This document shows, piece by piece, positions 33,832-43,287 of a stretch of DNA of 64,000 nucleotides (positions are counted from its first letter, which is position 1; each line of letters opens with the position of its first letter). Source of the DNA: Mesorhizobium_B sp963522145. GTDB lineage: Bacteria > Pseudomonadota > Alphaproteobacteria > Rhizobiales > Rhizobiaceae. The notes under the pieces are model-generated. The model was not told where the DNA came from. It was given only the letters and a program-made list of their open reading frames with translations, and searched no databases. The translations under genes were made by a program, and so were the position numbers. The stretch lies in contig CAUQXI010000002.1 of the NCBI GenBank assembly GCA_963522145.1, forward strand, positions 209,359 through 273,358, given 5' to 3'.

Positions 33832-36294
33832 CTAGACGTCGAGATTGGCGACGGAAAGCGCGTTTTCCTGGATGAAGTCGCGCCGGGGCTCCACATCGTC
33901 GCCCATCAGGCGGGAGAACAGCGAGTCGGCGTCCGTGGCGTCATTGATGCGAACCCTGAGAAGCGAGCGCACATCCGGATCGAGCGTGGTCTCCCAAAGC
34001 TGGTCGGCATTCATCTCGCCGAGCCCCTTGTAGCGCTGCATGGTCAGTCCCTTGCGGCCGGACGCAAAAACCCGATCGAGAAGCGCGAGCGGTCCCGAGA
34101 TCGTCTCGACCGTTTCCCGACGGCGCAGGGAAGGCGGCGCGGCATAGACCTCGCCGAGCCGTGGTGACAGCCGCGAGATGGCGCGCGCATCAGCCGATCC
34201 GATCAGCGCCATGTCGAGCACGGCCAGTTCGCGCACGCCGCGCAGGGTACGCTCGAACACGAAGCCGCCTGGGCCCTCGTTGGACGCGTTGAGGCGCCCC
34301 GTCCAGCCGCGCTCGATGTCCTCGGCAACGGCGTCGAGCCGTTCGGCGACAAGATCGGCCGTGCGCGAGGCCGCCCCCAGATCGTTGAACAGTTCGGGGT
34401 CAAGCGCGCCCGCGATTGCCGCCTGTTCGAGGACGGCGCGGTTGTAGCGCGAATGCACCCCGTTCATCAGCGTGCGCAGGTGAAGCGCGTCGTCCACCGC
34501 ACCCCTCAGATCGGCGCCGGTCCGAACCTCGCCGGAGGAAAGCTGCAGCAAGGCGTCTTCCAGACCTGATCCGATCAGGAACTCCTCGAACGCGCTTTCG
34601 TCCTTGATATATTGCGAGCTCTTGCCGCGCGACACCTTGTAGAGCGGCGGCTGGGCGATGAAGAGGTGCCCGCGCTCGATCAACTCCGGCATCTGCCGGA
34701 AGAAGAAGGTGAGCAGCAGTGTGCGGATATGTGCGCCGTCCACATCGGCGTCCGTCATGATGATGACCTTGTGATAGCGCAGCTTGTCGGCGTTGAACGG
34801 CATCGGGCTCTTGCCTTCCGCGCCGATGCCGGCACCGAGTGCGGTGATCAGCGTGCCGATCATGTCCGACGACAGCATGCGGTCGACCCGCACGCGTTCG
34901 ACGTTGAGGATCTTGCCGCGAAGGGGCAGGATCGCCTGGTTCTGGCGCGAGCGTCCGCCTTTGGCCGAGCCGCCGGCGGAGTCACCCTCGACGATGAAGA
35001 TTTCGGACTTGGCCGGGTCCTTTTCCTGGCAGTCGGCGAGCTTGCCGGGCAGGGTGGACACGCTCATGATGTCCTTGCGGATCGTTTCGCGCGCCTTGCG
35101 CGCCGCTTCCCGCGCCGCTGCGGCCTGGATCACCTTGGCGATGATCGCCTTGCCTTCACTCGCATGCTCCTCGAGCCATGTGCCGAGCGCGTCATTGACC
35201 AGGCTTTCCACCACCGGCCGCACCTCGGAGGAGACGAGCTTGTCCTTTGTCTGCGAGGAGAATTTCGGATCGGGCACCTTCACCGAAAGCACGGCGGTCA
35301 GCCCCTCGCGGCAATCCTCGCCGGTAAGGCTGACCTTTTCCTTCTTGATCAGGCCCGAGCCTTCCGCATAGCCCGTCACCTGCCGCGTCAGCGCGCCGCG
35401 AAAGCCGGCGAGATGAGTGCCGCCGTCCCGCTGCGGGATGTTGTTGGTAAAGCACAGCACGTTCTCGTGGTAAGAATCGTTCCACCACATGGCGACCTCG
35501 ACGGCGATCCCGTCGCGCTCCGCGCGGATGGCGATCGGCGCCGTCAACTGGGGCTTCTTGGCGCGGTCGAGATATTTGACGAACTCTTCCAGGCCACCGT
35601 CATAAAGAAGCTCGATCTCCTTCACATCCGCATGGCGCCTGTCGGACAGGAGGATGCGCACGCCCGAATTCAGGAAGGCGAGCTCGCGAAGGCGGTGCTC
35701 CAGCGTGCCATAGTCGAAGTCGGTCATGGTGAAGGTTTCAGACGAAGGCAGGAAGGTGACCTCCGTGCCCGTTTCGTTGCCCGCATCGCCCGCAGGCTGA
35801 AGCGGCCCGTCGGCCACGCCATGGGTGAAGCTCATCTCATGGATCTTGCCCTTGCGGCGGATTTTGAGCTTCAGCCACACCGAAAGCGCGTTGACCACCG
35901 ACACGCCCACGCCATGGAGGCCGCCCGACACCTTGTAGGAGTTCTGGTCGAATTTTCCGCCCGCATGAAGCTGGGTCATGATCACTTCAGCCGCCGACAC
36001 GCCCTCGGAAGGATGGATGTCGGTCGGGATGCCGCGTCCGTTGTCGGTCACGGTGCAGGAATTATCGGCGTTGAGCGTCACGGTAATGAGCGTCGCATGT
36101 CCGGCCAGCGCCTCGTCGATGGCATTGTCCACCACCTCGTAGACCATGTGGTGAAGACCGGAGCCGTCATCCGTGTCGCCGATATACATGCCCGGCCGCT
36201 TGCGAACGGCGTCCAGCCCCTTCAGGACCTTGATCGAATCCGCGCCATATTCATTCTGCGGTTCTGCGGGAATGTCGCGTGCCGTCTCGCTCAT
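33832..36294 (-). CDS. gyrB: DNA gyrase subunit B
   Basis: An 820-residue type IIA topoisomerase subunit. The GHKL ATPase domain shows YEVVDNAIDEALAGH, DNGRGIPTDIH and GGLHGVGVSVVNALS. The transducer and TOPRIM region has FIVEGDSAGGSAKGGR, PLRGKILNVE and MTDADVDGAHIRTLL, and the tail contains QRYKGLGEMN. These features, and a region of about 160 residues inserted between TOPRIM and tail as in many Alphaproteobacteria, identify GyrB rather than ParE. With GyrA it introduces negative supercoils. Complete and uninterrupted. Confidence 0.97.
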   Translation of the reverse strand: MSETARDIPAEPQNEYGADSIKVLKGLDAVRKRPGMYIGDTDDGSGLHHMVYEVVDNAIDEALAGHATLITVTLNADNSCTVTDNGRGIPTDIHPSEGVSAAEVIMTQLHAGGKFDQNSYKVSGGLHGVGVSVVNALSVWLKLKIRRKGKIHEMSFTHGVADGPLQPAGDAGNETGTEVTFLPSSETFTMTDFDYGTLEHRLRELAFLNSGVRILLSDRRHADVKEIELLYDGGLEEFVKYLDRAKKPQLTAPIAIRAERDGIAVEVAMWWNDSYHENVLCFTNNIPQRDGGTHLAGFRGALTRQVTGYAEGSGLIKKEKVSLTGEDCREGLTAVLSVKVPDPKFSSQTKDKLVSSEVRPVVESLVNDALGTWLEEHASEGKAIIAKVIQAAAAREAARKARETIRKDIMSVSTLPGKLADCQEKDPAKSEIFIVEGDSAGGSAKGGRSRQNQAILPLRGKILNVERVRVDRMLSSDMIGTLITALGAGIGAEGKSPMPFNADKLRYHKVIIMTDADVDGAHIRTLLLTFFFRQMPELIERGHLFIAQPPLYKVSRGKSSQYIKDESAFEEFLIGSGLEDALLQLSSGEVRTGADLRGAVDDALHLRTLMNGVHSRYNRAVLEQAAIAGALDPELFNDLGAASRTADLVAERLDAVAEDIERGWTGRLNASNEGPGGFVFERTLRGVRELAVLDMALIGSADARAISRLSPRLGEVYAAPPSLRRRETVETISGPLALLDRVFASGRKGLTMQRYKGLGEMNADQLWETTLDPDVRSLLRVRINDATDADSLFSRLMGDDVEPRRDFIQENALSVANLDV

Positions 36295-36504
36295 GAAGTG
36301 CTTTCAGCTGACAGGTGCGGGACCGGGTGGACCTCAGTCGATTCGCCCCTTGGATGGAACCGTCTGTATATAGGCCTTGCGGCGCATTTTTCCAAGCTTT
36401 TCAGGCTTTTCCCCTCCTCAACCTCATGCGGAACAAAGCCTGCCTGGCACTCGTTGCCTGCCTGACCGCGCCAACCGCGCAAGCCCGCAAATCGATCCCC
36501 GTCC

Positions 36505-38034
36505 ATGCCCCCGATGCCAGCAGATCCTTCTTCGTCCACCGCTCCGCTGCCCGGCTCGGAGCGTGCGGGCGGCACGGACATGGCCGAGCGCATCGCGCGC
36601 TTTCCCTGGGGGAGCACGCCGCTCGGGCCGTCGAACGGATGGTCGGAAACTCTGCGCGTCACCCTGCGCCTCGCGATCGCCTCGGCCACGCCGATGGTGA
36701 TGCTGGTCGGGCCGGACGGCATCCTCCTTTACAACGACGCCTACGCGCGGTTCGCCGGCGCGCGCCATCCCGGCATCCTCGGCCTGCCGGCGACCGAGGC
36801 GTGGCCGGAGATCGCCGACTTCAACCGCGGCGTGATCGCAACCGCCATGCGCGGCGAAGCCCTGTTCCTGGAAAGCCAGCCGCTCACCCTTCGCCGCAAC
36901 GAAACGCCGGAAGAGATCTGGGTCGATCTCGACTACACGCCGCTGATCGACGGGAGCGGGCACTCCGAAGGCATGCTCTGCATCGTTTACGAGACGACAA
37001 GCAGCGTGGCGATGCAGGCCGAGCTGGCGATGAGCGAGGCCAAGTTCCGCGCATTGGCCGATTCCATGCCGCAGATGGTGTGGTCCACCAGGCCCGATGG
37101 CTTCCACGACTACTACAATGCGCGCTGGTACGAGTTCACGGGCGTGCCCTCGGGCTCTACGGACGGGGAGGGGTGGAACAACATGTTCCATCCCGACGAC
37201 CAGTCGCGGGCCTGGGAACTCTGGCGCCACTCGCTTCGCACCGGCGAGCCCTATGAGATCGAATACCGGCTGCGCCACCATTCGGGCGAATATCGCTGGA
37301 CGCTCGGCCGCGCGCTTCCGCTGCGCGACGGGGAGGGCGCGATCCTCCGCTGGTTCGGCACCTGCACCGACATCCACGAAACCAAGCTCGCCGCGGAAGA
37401 GCGCGAGATGGTGGCGCAGGAGCTGTCGCACCGCATCAAGAACATCTTCTCTGTGCTGACGGGCATCATCGCGCTTTCCGCGCGCTCGTTCCCTGAGGCG
37501 AAGAGTTTCGCCGAGCAGCTACGCCAGCGCATCTTCGCCATGGGCCGCGCGCATGATTTCGTCCGGCCCCACTCCGCGGCCTCCAAGCCGCGCGCGCGGC
37601 AAAGCTCGCTCCAAACGCTGATCAAGCTGCTGCTCGATCCTTTCGACGACAAACAAGGCCGCATCCGCTTCGAAGGCGAGGATGCGGTGATCGATGACGC
37701 GTCCGCCACGCCACTCGCGCTTCTCTTCCACGAACTCGCCACCAACGCTGCCAAATACGGCGCGCTCGCCGCAGAAGACGGGACCGTGACGATCACGGGA
37801 GCCAGCGAGGGCGAGAACACGCGCATCACCTGGAAGGAAAGGGCCGTTACCGTGAAGGAGCCGTCACGCATCGGCCAGGGCTTCGGTTCCCGGCTGATGG
37901 CGCTCTCCGTTGAAGGCCAGCTCGGCGGTCGCGTCGAACGCGCCTGGGAAGCAGACGGGCTGCGGCTCGAGATTATCATCCACACCGCCGCTCTCAGCAG
38001 GTCAGGGCGCCTGCGCGTGCAACACGCCGATTAG
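36505..38034 (+). CDS. PAS-domain sensor histidine kinase (HWE/HisKA_2 type)
   Basis: The 509-residue protein has no membrane segments. An N-terminal PAS-like region (about 50-165) and a canonical PAS/PAC domain (about 180-297: FHDYYNARWYEFTG ... WFGTCTDIHETK) precede a histidine box AQELSHRIKNIFSVLTG with His309. The ATPase part contains LLFHELATNAAKYGALA, a glutamate-for-asparagine type N box of the HWE class, and GQGFGSRLM. HWE kinases are abundant in rhizobia and often act in light or general stress signalling. A receiver-only gene on the opposite strand at 38073 is a likely partner. The signal is unknown. Confidence 0.9.
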   Translation: MPPMPADPSSSTAPLPGSERAGGTDMAERIARFPWGSTPLGPSNGWSETLRVTLRLAIASATPMVMLVGPDGILLYNDAYARFAGARHPGILGLPATEAWPEIADFNRGVIATAMRGEALFLESQPLTLRRNETPEEIWVDLDYTPLIDGSGHSEGMLCIVYETTSSVAMQAELAMSEAKFRALADSMPQMVWSTRPDGFHDYYNARWYEFTGVPSGSTDGEGWNNMFHPDDQSRAWELWRHSLRTGEPYEIEYRLRHHSGEYRWTLGRALPLRDGEGAILRWFGTCTDIHETKLAAEEREMVAQELSHRIKNIFSVLTGIIALSARSFPEAKSFAEQLRQRIFAMGRAHDFVRPHSAASKPRARQSSLQTLIKLLLDPFDDKQGRIRFEGEDAVIDDASATPLALLFHELATNAAKYGALAAEDGTVTITGASEGENTRITWKERAVTVKEPSRIGQGFGSRLMALSVEGQLGGRVERAWEADGLRLEIIIHTAALSRSGRLRVQHAD

Positions 38035-38072
38035 CCCCCACGCGGACCTTCCGCCTGCTCTTCTGATTGAGC

Positions 38073-38468
38073 CTAGTGGAACAGATGAAGACTGTGCGGC
38101 GGCACGGCGGCCTGCCGGGAATGGGTTGCCACCGCGAAGGCCACCGCATCGCGCAGGTCATCGTCCATCACCGGCTTGGCCATCACGCCGATCGTGCCCG
38201 GAACCCCGTCGCCTAGCTGCGAAGGATTGGCCGTCATGAACATCACGGTGATGCCGCGCTCGGCCAGCATGCGCCCGATATCGGGGCCGGTCGGCCCGTC
38301 ACGCAGGTTGAGGTCGACGATCGCCACATCCGCGTCATGCGCGAGGTCGAGCGCCGTCCGCGCGTCGGCCGCAATGCCGATCGGATCATGGCCGAGCTCG
38401 GCCACGAGGTTCTCGATTTCGATGGCGACGAAGATTTCGTCCTCCACCACCAGCACTCTGCAAGCCAT
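38073..38468 (-). CDS. single-domain response regulator
   Basis: A 131-residue receiver with VLVVEDEIFVAIEIE (acidic pocket), phosphoacceptor in VAIVDLNLRDG, a Thr in VMFMTAN and the Lys in GVMAKPV. No output domain follows; the last 15 residues are a His-rich tail. Receivers of this kind accept phosphate from HWE or HisKA_2 kinases and act by protein contact or as phosphate sinks. It lies between two such kinases, which supports pairing with one or both. Confidence 0.9.
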   Translation of the reverse strand: MACRVLVVEDEIFVAIEIENLVAELGHDPIGIAADARTALDLAHDADVAIVDLNLRDGPTGPDIGRMLAERGITVMFMTANPSQLGDGVPGTIGVMAKPVMDDDLRDAVAFAVATHSRQAAVPPHSLHLFH

Positions 38469-38710
38469 CCCCGCCCGCTATCATTTGATATTGTCAGGAC
38501 AGGCTCGAACTCGCCAAGGTGAAGAAGGTTGCAGACTGATTTGTTCAATTTGTCATCGTCGCCGCTTTTCGTTGCCGATGCACGCAGGCATGCAACGCAC
38601 GATGCAAAGATGGGCGGGGAGCAGGCACGGCGGGCGGGATGACCGGAGCTCTTCCACACGCTATGGTCGTCGGCATGCAGATATGCAGTGGCGCTCGAGT
38701 GGAGGATGGA

Positions 38711-39745
38711 ATGGACCGGCATGTGGCGCGGCTGAGCGAAGCGGATGCTTACGCGCTGGCGCTCGCCCATGTGCCGCTCGCGATCGTGCTGACCAATCCG
38801 CATCTCGACGACAATCCCATCATCTATGTGAACCATGCGTTTGAAACGGTGACGGGATATTCGAAGGAGGCCGCTCTCGGCCGCAATTGCCGCTTCCTTC
38901 AGGGTGCCGACAGCAGCCGGGAAACGGCGGTTCGACTGGGCGAACAATTCTGGCGCGGCGAAGAAGCGACCGTCGATCTCCTGAACTATCGCGCCGACGG
39001 CTCGCCGTTCTGGAATCGTGTCCACGTCAAGCCGCTCTACGACGAAAGCGGCAACCTCCAGTTCTTCATGGGCACCCAGCGCGTGCTCGGCAGCCGGCGC
39101 GAGGCGGCGATCGCCGGCGGCTCGGAGGATGTGCCGCTTCACGAGGTGACGCACCGCGTCAAGAACCACCTCGCCATGGTGGTGAGCATGATCCGCACCC
39201 AGGCCCGCGCCTCCTCAGTGGAGGTCCAGCCCGATTTCGCCACGCTGGCCCGGCGCGTGGAGTCGCTCCAGCTTCTCTACCATGAAATGTCGGACAATGG
39301 CGTCGGCACGGTCAGCGAGGACAGGGTCTCCCTCGACGCCTATGTGAAGCGCGTGACGGAGGCGGTCTCGTCGGTTGGAAGCGACGGAGGCATCGAAACG
39401 GTGGTGGACGCCGCTCCCGTGCAAAGCTCGCCGGAGGCTGCGGCCCAGATCGGGCTCGTCTTGTCCGAGATTCTGACCAACGCCTATCAGCACGCATTTG
39501 CCGGGCGCGGTCAGGGCCGGGTGGCGGTGCAGCTCCGGCCCGGGCAAGGCCTGACACGGCTCCAGGTGTCGGACAACGGCGTCGGACTGCCGGCGGATCG
39601 CCACTGGCCGGAAAGCGGAAGCCTGGGCGGCCGCATCGTGCGCAGCCTTGTCAGCGGCCTCGACGCCACGCTTCAGGTGGAGCGTCTCGCGGTCGGCACC
39701 TGCGTGACGATCGACATCCCGTTGCGCGAAGGCGCGCGGCTGTGA
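38711..39745 (+). CDS. LOV-domain blue-light sensor histidine kinase
   Basis: ATG 38711 follows GGAGG and gives 344 residues. Residues 15-130 are a LOV/PAS domain with the flavin-binding signature GRNCRFLQG, whose Cys60 would form the photoadduct, and with YRADGSPFWNRVHVKPL. The histidine box is HEVTHRVKNHLAMVVSMI with His148, of the HisKA_2/HWE type, followed by LSEILTNAYQHAF and DNGVGLP. It is a soluble kinase predicted to respond to blue light, like LOV kinases of Brucella and rhizobia. The stop overlaps the next gene (GTGA). Confidence 0.93.
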   Translation: MDRHVARLSEADAYALALAHVPLAIVLTNPHLDDNPIIYVNHAFETVTGYSKEAALGRNCRFLQGADSSRETAVRLGEQFWRGEEATVDLLNYRADGSPFWNRVHVKPLYDESGNLQFFMGTQRVLGSRREAAIAGGSEDVPLHEVTHRVKNHLAMVVSMIRTQARASSVEVQPDFATLARRVESLQLLYHEMSDNGVGTVSEDRVSLDAYVKRVTEAVSSVGSDGGIETVVDAAPVQSSPEAAAQIGLVLSEILTNAYQHAFAGRGQGRVAVQLRPGQGLTRLQVSDNGVGLPADRHWPESGSLGGRIVRSLVSGLDATLQVERLAVGTCVTIDIPLREGARL

Positions 39746-40059
39746 ACGCATCGCTGACTTCCCGCGCTCCGGGAAGCCGACGGGCCGTGCTTGCCGCCCT
39801 TCTCGTCGCGCTTGCTGCCACGCCGGCTGTCGCCAAATCGCGCATCTGCCAGGTCGCTGATCCGACCGGAACGCCGCTCAATATCCGGCTGACGCCGAAT
39901 GGCAGGATCGTGGCGCGCGCGCCCAACCGCTCACCGCTTCAGGTTTTCGTCGGCGAGGGCGCGCGGGACGCGAAGGGCCGGCTCTGGCATCTCGTGGCCC
40001 TGACCGATTCGAGCGCGCCCAACGGCTACGCGCTGGCCGCTTACATCCGCTGCCGCTGA
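39742..40059 (+). CDS. exported SH3-like domain protein
   Basis: A 105-residue protein whose N-terminus is a signal peptide (VLAALLVALAATPAVAKS). The mature part resembles a short bacterial SH3 domain: PTGTPLNIRLTPNGRIVARAP, then GRLWHLVALTD and NGYALAAYIRC. Two cysteines (RICQV and YIRCR) may pair. Such domains bind cell-wall peptides or proteins in the periplasm. It is coupled to the LOV kinase gene by a four-base overlap, but a functional link is not obvious. Confidence 0.75.
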   Translation: MNASLTSRAPGSRRAVLAALLVALAATPAVAKSRICQVADPTGTPLNIRLTPNGRIVARAPNRSPLQVFVGEGARDAKGRLWHLVALTDSSAPNGYALAAYIRCR

Positions 40060-40068
40060 ACCGCACGC

Positions 40069-40503
40069 TCAGCCGGAAAACAGGTTCGGCACATGCACCG
40101 GCCAGCGCCGCGGCAAAACGGCCACGAGGTCGAAGCGCAGCGAAAGCCGTCCGGCATCCTTTTGCCGCGACAGCCACAGGTCGGCTGACCCGGCGATACG
40201 CCGCTGTGCCTGCGGTCCGACTGCTTCCATCGCGGCGTCGAGGCTCGAGCGGCGCTTCACCTCCACGATCAGAACGAGACTGCCGCGACGGGCCACGAGG
40301 TCGATCTCGCCGAGCGGCGTGCGGAAGCGCCGCGCCACGATGCGATAGCCTTTCAGCATCAGCGCCAGCGCCGCCCACCACTCGCCGTGATGGCCGCTGC
40401 GATAGGCCTTGATGCGCTTCGGGTCGGCTGGGACAGCTTTCGGCTTCCTGCTTTCGGGCTTCCCCCATAAGCCGGCCTGAAGGCGCCGTCCGTCCTTAGT
40501 CAT
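40069..40503 (-). CDS. YraN family protein (UPF0102)
   Basis: The 144-residue product has the YraN/UPF0102 core: GHHGEWWAALALMLKGYRIVARRFRTPLGEIDLVARRGSLVLIVEVKRRSS. The GEIDL...EVKxR residues form a nuclease-like active site (D...ExK), though no activity is established. The family usually lies after rsmI, as here: its start overlaps the rsmI stop by eight bases. The N-terminus is basic, as usual. Function unknown, possibly DNA metabolism. Confidence 0.92.
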   Translation of the reverse strand: MTKDGRRLQAGLWGKPESRKPKAVPADPKRIKAYRSGHHGEWWAALALMLKGYRIVARRFRTPLGEIDLVARRGSLVLIVEVKRRSSLDAAMEAVGPQAQRRIAGSADLWLSRQKDAGRLSLRFDLVAVLPRRWPVHVPNLFSG

Positions 40504-41419
40504 CGCCGCCGCTCGCCTTGTCCTTCAGCGCCACCAGCCGGCGGAACAGCTCACCCTTGGGCAGGCCCGTCAGGCGCGCGGCCTCCGCGGCGGCGCGGGA
40601 CGCCGGCATCTCGCCCGCGAGCGAGCATAAGAGCTTGTCCACCTCGGCGGGCGCCACGGTCGTGCCATCGGCAACCGCCGGTCCGACGCAGATCACGACT
40701 TCGCCCTTCGGGCTTTCGCCTTCATAGGCCTGCGCCAGCGCGCCGAGCGTGCCGCGCCGGAACTCCTCGAAGGCCTTGGTCAACTCGCGCGCGACCGCGG
40801 CCTCCCGTGTCGCGCCCAGCACCTCAGCCATGGCGGCCAGCGTGTCATGGAGCCGGCGCGGCGATTCGAAGAAGACGAGGCTGCCCCCCACCCCCTTCAG
40901 CGCCTCGAGACGCGTGCGCCGCGCGCCGTCCTTCGGCGGCAGGAAGCCCGCAAAGGTGAACTGGTCGGTGGGCAATCCCGCCGCCACCAGCGCCGCGAGC
41001 AGGGCAGACGGTCCCGGCACCGGCACGACCCGGATGCCGAGCTCGACCGCCTGCGCCACCAGCCGGAAGCCTGGATCGGACACGAGCGGCGTGCCCGCAT
41101 CCGATGCCAGCGCCACGCTCTGCCCCGCTTGAAGCGCAGCAAGAAGCTTCGGCCCCGCGTCCCCCGCATTGTGCTCGTGATAGCTCATCGTGCGGCGGCG
41201 GATGCCGTAGCGGTCGAGCAGCACGCGGGTCACGCGGGTGTCCTCGCAGGCTAGGATGTCGGCACCCGCCAACGTTTCGAGTGCGCGGATCGTGATGTCG
41301 CCAAGATTGCCGATCGGCGTCGAGACAAGATAAAGGCCCGGCTCCATCGGCCGCGCGCGGATGGCCGTGCCGCCCACCACGAAGCTTCGGCTGTCTTCCG
41401 GCCCTGCGTCCTCCGTCAC
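40496..41419 (-). CDS. rsmI: 16S rRNA (cytidine1402-2'-O)-methyltransferase
   Basis: A 307-residue tetrapyrrole-methylase-fold enzyme: GLYLVSTPIGNLGDITIRALETL, ACEDTRVTRVLL, ALASDAGTPLVSDPGFRLV and FFESPRRLHDTLA are diagnostic of RsmI. It methylates C1402 in the ribosomal decoding centre. It carries an N-terminal extension of about 25 residues before the conserved MEPGLYLVSTPIG, so ATG 41347 is an alternative start. Overlaps yraN, as in many genomes. Confidence 0.95.
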   Translation of the reverse strand: MTEDAGPEDSRSFVVGGTAIRARPMEPGLYLVSTPIGNLGDITIRALETLAGADILACEDTRVTRVLLDRYGIRRRTMSYHEHNAGDAGPKLLAALQAGQSVALASDAGTPLVSDPGFRLVAQAVELGIRVVPVPGPSALLAALVAAGLPTDQFTFAGFLPPKDGARRTRLEALKGVGGSLVFFESPRRLHDTLAAMAEVLGATREAAVARELTKAFEEFRRGTLGALAQAYEGESPKGEVVICVGPAVADGTTVAPAEVDKLLCSLAGEMPASRAAAEAARLTGLPKGELFRRLVALKDKASGGDD

Positions 41420-41446
41420 CGCGAACCTTTCTGCCCGGAAAGCGCC

Positions 41447-42637
41447 TCAGCGCGCCAGGTCGGCGACCAGCGCGTCCAGCACGATCATCCCGGCGGGCGT
41501 GGCCCTGAGCCGCGAATTGCCCACCGAGGCGACCAGCCCTTCCTCCTGCAGCCCGGCCAGCGCCCTGTGCGACAGGGTGCGCCCCGACAACTGCTCGAAG
41601 CGCGAAAGATCGATCCCTTCTGCGAGCCGGAGCCCCATGAGGAGAAACTCGTCGGCTTCCTCCTCCCGCCCCAGAACCTCGCCGTCCACGATGCCGTGGC
41701 CGTGCGCTTCCACCCGCGCGGCCCAGGCCTCCGGCATCCGTTCCGTGATGGTGACGACGCGGCGGTTTGCTTCGCGGAAGCGCCCATGCGCGCCCGGCCC
41801 GGCGCCGACATATTCGCCATAGCGCCAGTAGGTCAGGTTGTGCCGGCTTTCCGCGCCCGGCCGTGCGTGGTTGGAGATCTCATAGGCGGGCAGCCCGCGC
41901 GCCGCCGTCACCTCCTGCGTCACGCGATAAAGCTCCGCCCCGGCATCGGGATCGGGGATGGCAAACTTCTTCGCCGCGTGAAGCGCATGGAAGGGCGTGC
42001 CTTCCTCGATGGTGAGCTGGTAGAGCGACAGGTGGTCGGCCGCCAGATCGATCGCCCGGTGAAGCTCCGCCGCCCAGGCTTCGGGCGTCTGGCCGGGCCG
42101 GGCATAGATCAGGTCGAAGGACATGCGCGGGAATGTGTCGCGCGCCAGTCCGATCGCGCGCAGGGCCTCCTCCACCGAATGAAGCCGGCCGAGAAAACGC
42201 AGGTCGCGCGCGTCGAGCGACTGCACGCCGAGCGACACGCGGTTGACGCCCGCCAGCCGATAGCCGCGAAAGCGCTCGCCCTCCACCGAGGACGGGTTTG
42301 CCTCCAGCGTGATCTCCGCATCGCTGTTCACATGCCAGAGCGCGGCCACGCGGTCGAGCAGCGCGCCCACCGTTTCGGGCTTCATCAAGGAGGGCGTGCC
42401 GCCGCCAAGGAAGATGCTCGTCACCGCGCGCGGGCCGGTGCGGGCGCGAAAGGTTTCGAGCTCGCGTGCGAAGGCGCGAACGAAGCGCTCCTCGTCCACC
42501 GGCGTGCGGCGCACATGGCTGTTGAAGTCGCAATACGGGCACTTGGCCGCGCAGAAGGGCCAGTGAAGATAAATGCCGAAGCCCGGATCGCGGTTCTCTC
42601 GTCCGAACGCCGCCACCTGGTCGAGCGGCGCGTTCAT
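41447..42637 (-). CDS. hemW: radical SAM heme chaperone HemW
   Basis: A 396-residue radical SAM protein with the CxxxCxxC cluster in WPFCAAKCPYCDFNSH near residue 30, then SIFLGGGTPSLM, RVSLGVQSL and SFDLIYARPGQ. The extra Cys of true HemN is absent, and the C-terminal HemN_C domain (LMGLRLAEGIDLSRFEQL) is present. This is the HemW type, which binds heme and helps insert it into target proteins, not coproporphyrinogen dehydrogenase. It overlaps rdgB by four bases in the conserved rph-rdgB-hemW order. Confidence 0.95.
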   Translation of the reverse strand: MNAPLDQVAAFGRENRDPGFGIYLHWPFCAAKCPYCDFNSHVRRTPVDEERFVRAFARELETFRARTGPRAVTSIFLGGGTPSLMKPETVGALLDRVAALWHVNSDAEITLEANPSSVEGERFRGYRLAGVNRVSLGVQSLDARDLRFLGRLHSVEEALRAIGLARDTFPRMSFDLIYARPGQTPEAWAAELHRAIDLAADHLSLYQLTIEEGTPFHALHAAKKFAIPDPDAGAELYRVTQEVTAARGLPAYEISNHARPGAESRHNLTYWRYGEYVGAGPGAHGRFREANRRVVTITERMPEAWAARVEAHGHGIVDGEVLGREEEADEFLLMGLRLAEGIDLSRFEQLSGRTLSHRALAGLQEEGLVASVGNSRLRATPAGMIVLDALVADLAR

Positions 42638-43287
42638 CCCGCGAGCCCGAGGCGCGCGCGGGCGAATGCCTGAAAGGCGCGCGCCCGGTGCGACAGGGGC
42701 GTTCCGCCATCGGCGCGCAAGCCGTGCTTCTCGTGGGAGTCCATCTCGCCGAAGGTGCGGTCATAGCCGTTGGGCAGAAAGACGGGATCATAGCCGAACC
42801 CTTTCTTTCCGCGCGGCGGCCAGACCAGCGCGCCTTCCACCTCGCCCCGATAATACTCCGCGCTGCCATCCGGAAAGGCCAGGCACAGCACGGAAACGAA
42901 GCGCCCGCGCCGCTCGTCCGGAGCCGATGCCCCCGCATCGCCGAGCGCCTTTTCCGTCCGCTCCATGGCGCGAAAAAAGTCGCGCGTGCCATCCGGCGCT
43001 TCCGCCCAGTTCGCCGTGTAAACGCCCGGCGCGCCGCCCAGCGCATCGACGCACAGGCCGGAATCGTCCGAGAGCGCCGGCAGCCCACTCGCCTGCGCGG
43101 AGGCCAGGGCCTTGATGAAGGCGTTCTCCTCGAAGGTGGTGCCCGTTTCCTCGGGCTCCGGCAGCCCCAGCTCTCCGGCCGAGCGCGCAGCGACCCCGAA
43201 CGGCGCGAGCAGCTCGGTGAACTCGCGAAGCTTGCCCGCATTATGAGTCGCGATCACGAGCGTTTTGTCCGAAAGCGCCGCGGTCAT
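42634..43287 (-). CDS. rdgB: XTP/dITP diphosphatase
   Basis: Start at ATG 43287 (MTAALSDKTLVIATHNAGK). The 217-residue HAM1/RdgB enzyme has THNAGKLREF, ETGTTFEENAFIKA, LSDDSGLCVDAL, GKKGFGYDPVFLP and the C-terminal SHRARAFQAF. It removes deaminated purine nucleotides such as dITP and XTP. It overlaps its neighbours on both sides by four bases in a tightly packed operon with rph, the VOC gene and hemW. Confidence 0.96.
   Translation of the reverse strand: MTAALSDKTLVIATHNAGKLREFTELLAPFGVAARSAGELGLPEPEETGTTFEENAFIKALASAQASGLPALSDDSGLCVDALGGAPGVYTANWAEAPDGTRDFFRAMERTEKALGDAGASAPDERRGRFVSVLCLAFPDGSAEYYRGEVEGALVWPPRGKKGFGYDPVFLPNGYDRTFGEMDSHEKHGLRADGGTPLSHRARAFQAFARARLGLAG

Noticed and set aside
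34612..36465. 617-codon frame opposite gyrB
   Set aside because: Antisense shadow of gyrB with no recognisable protein features.
41880..43241. 453-codon frame across hemW and rdgB
   Set aside because: Out-of-frame shadow; both true genes have complete motifs and normal starts.
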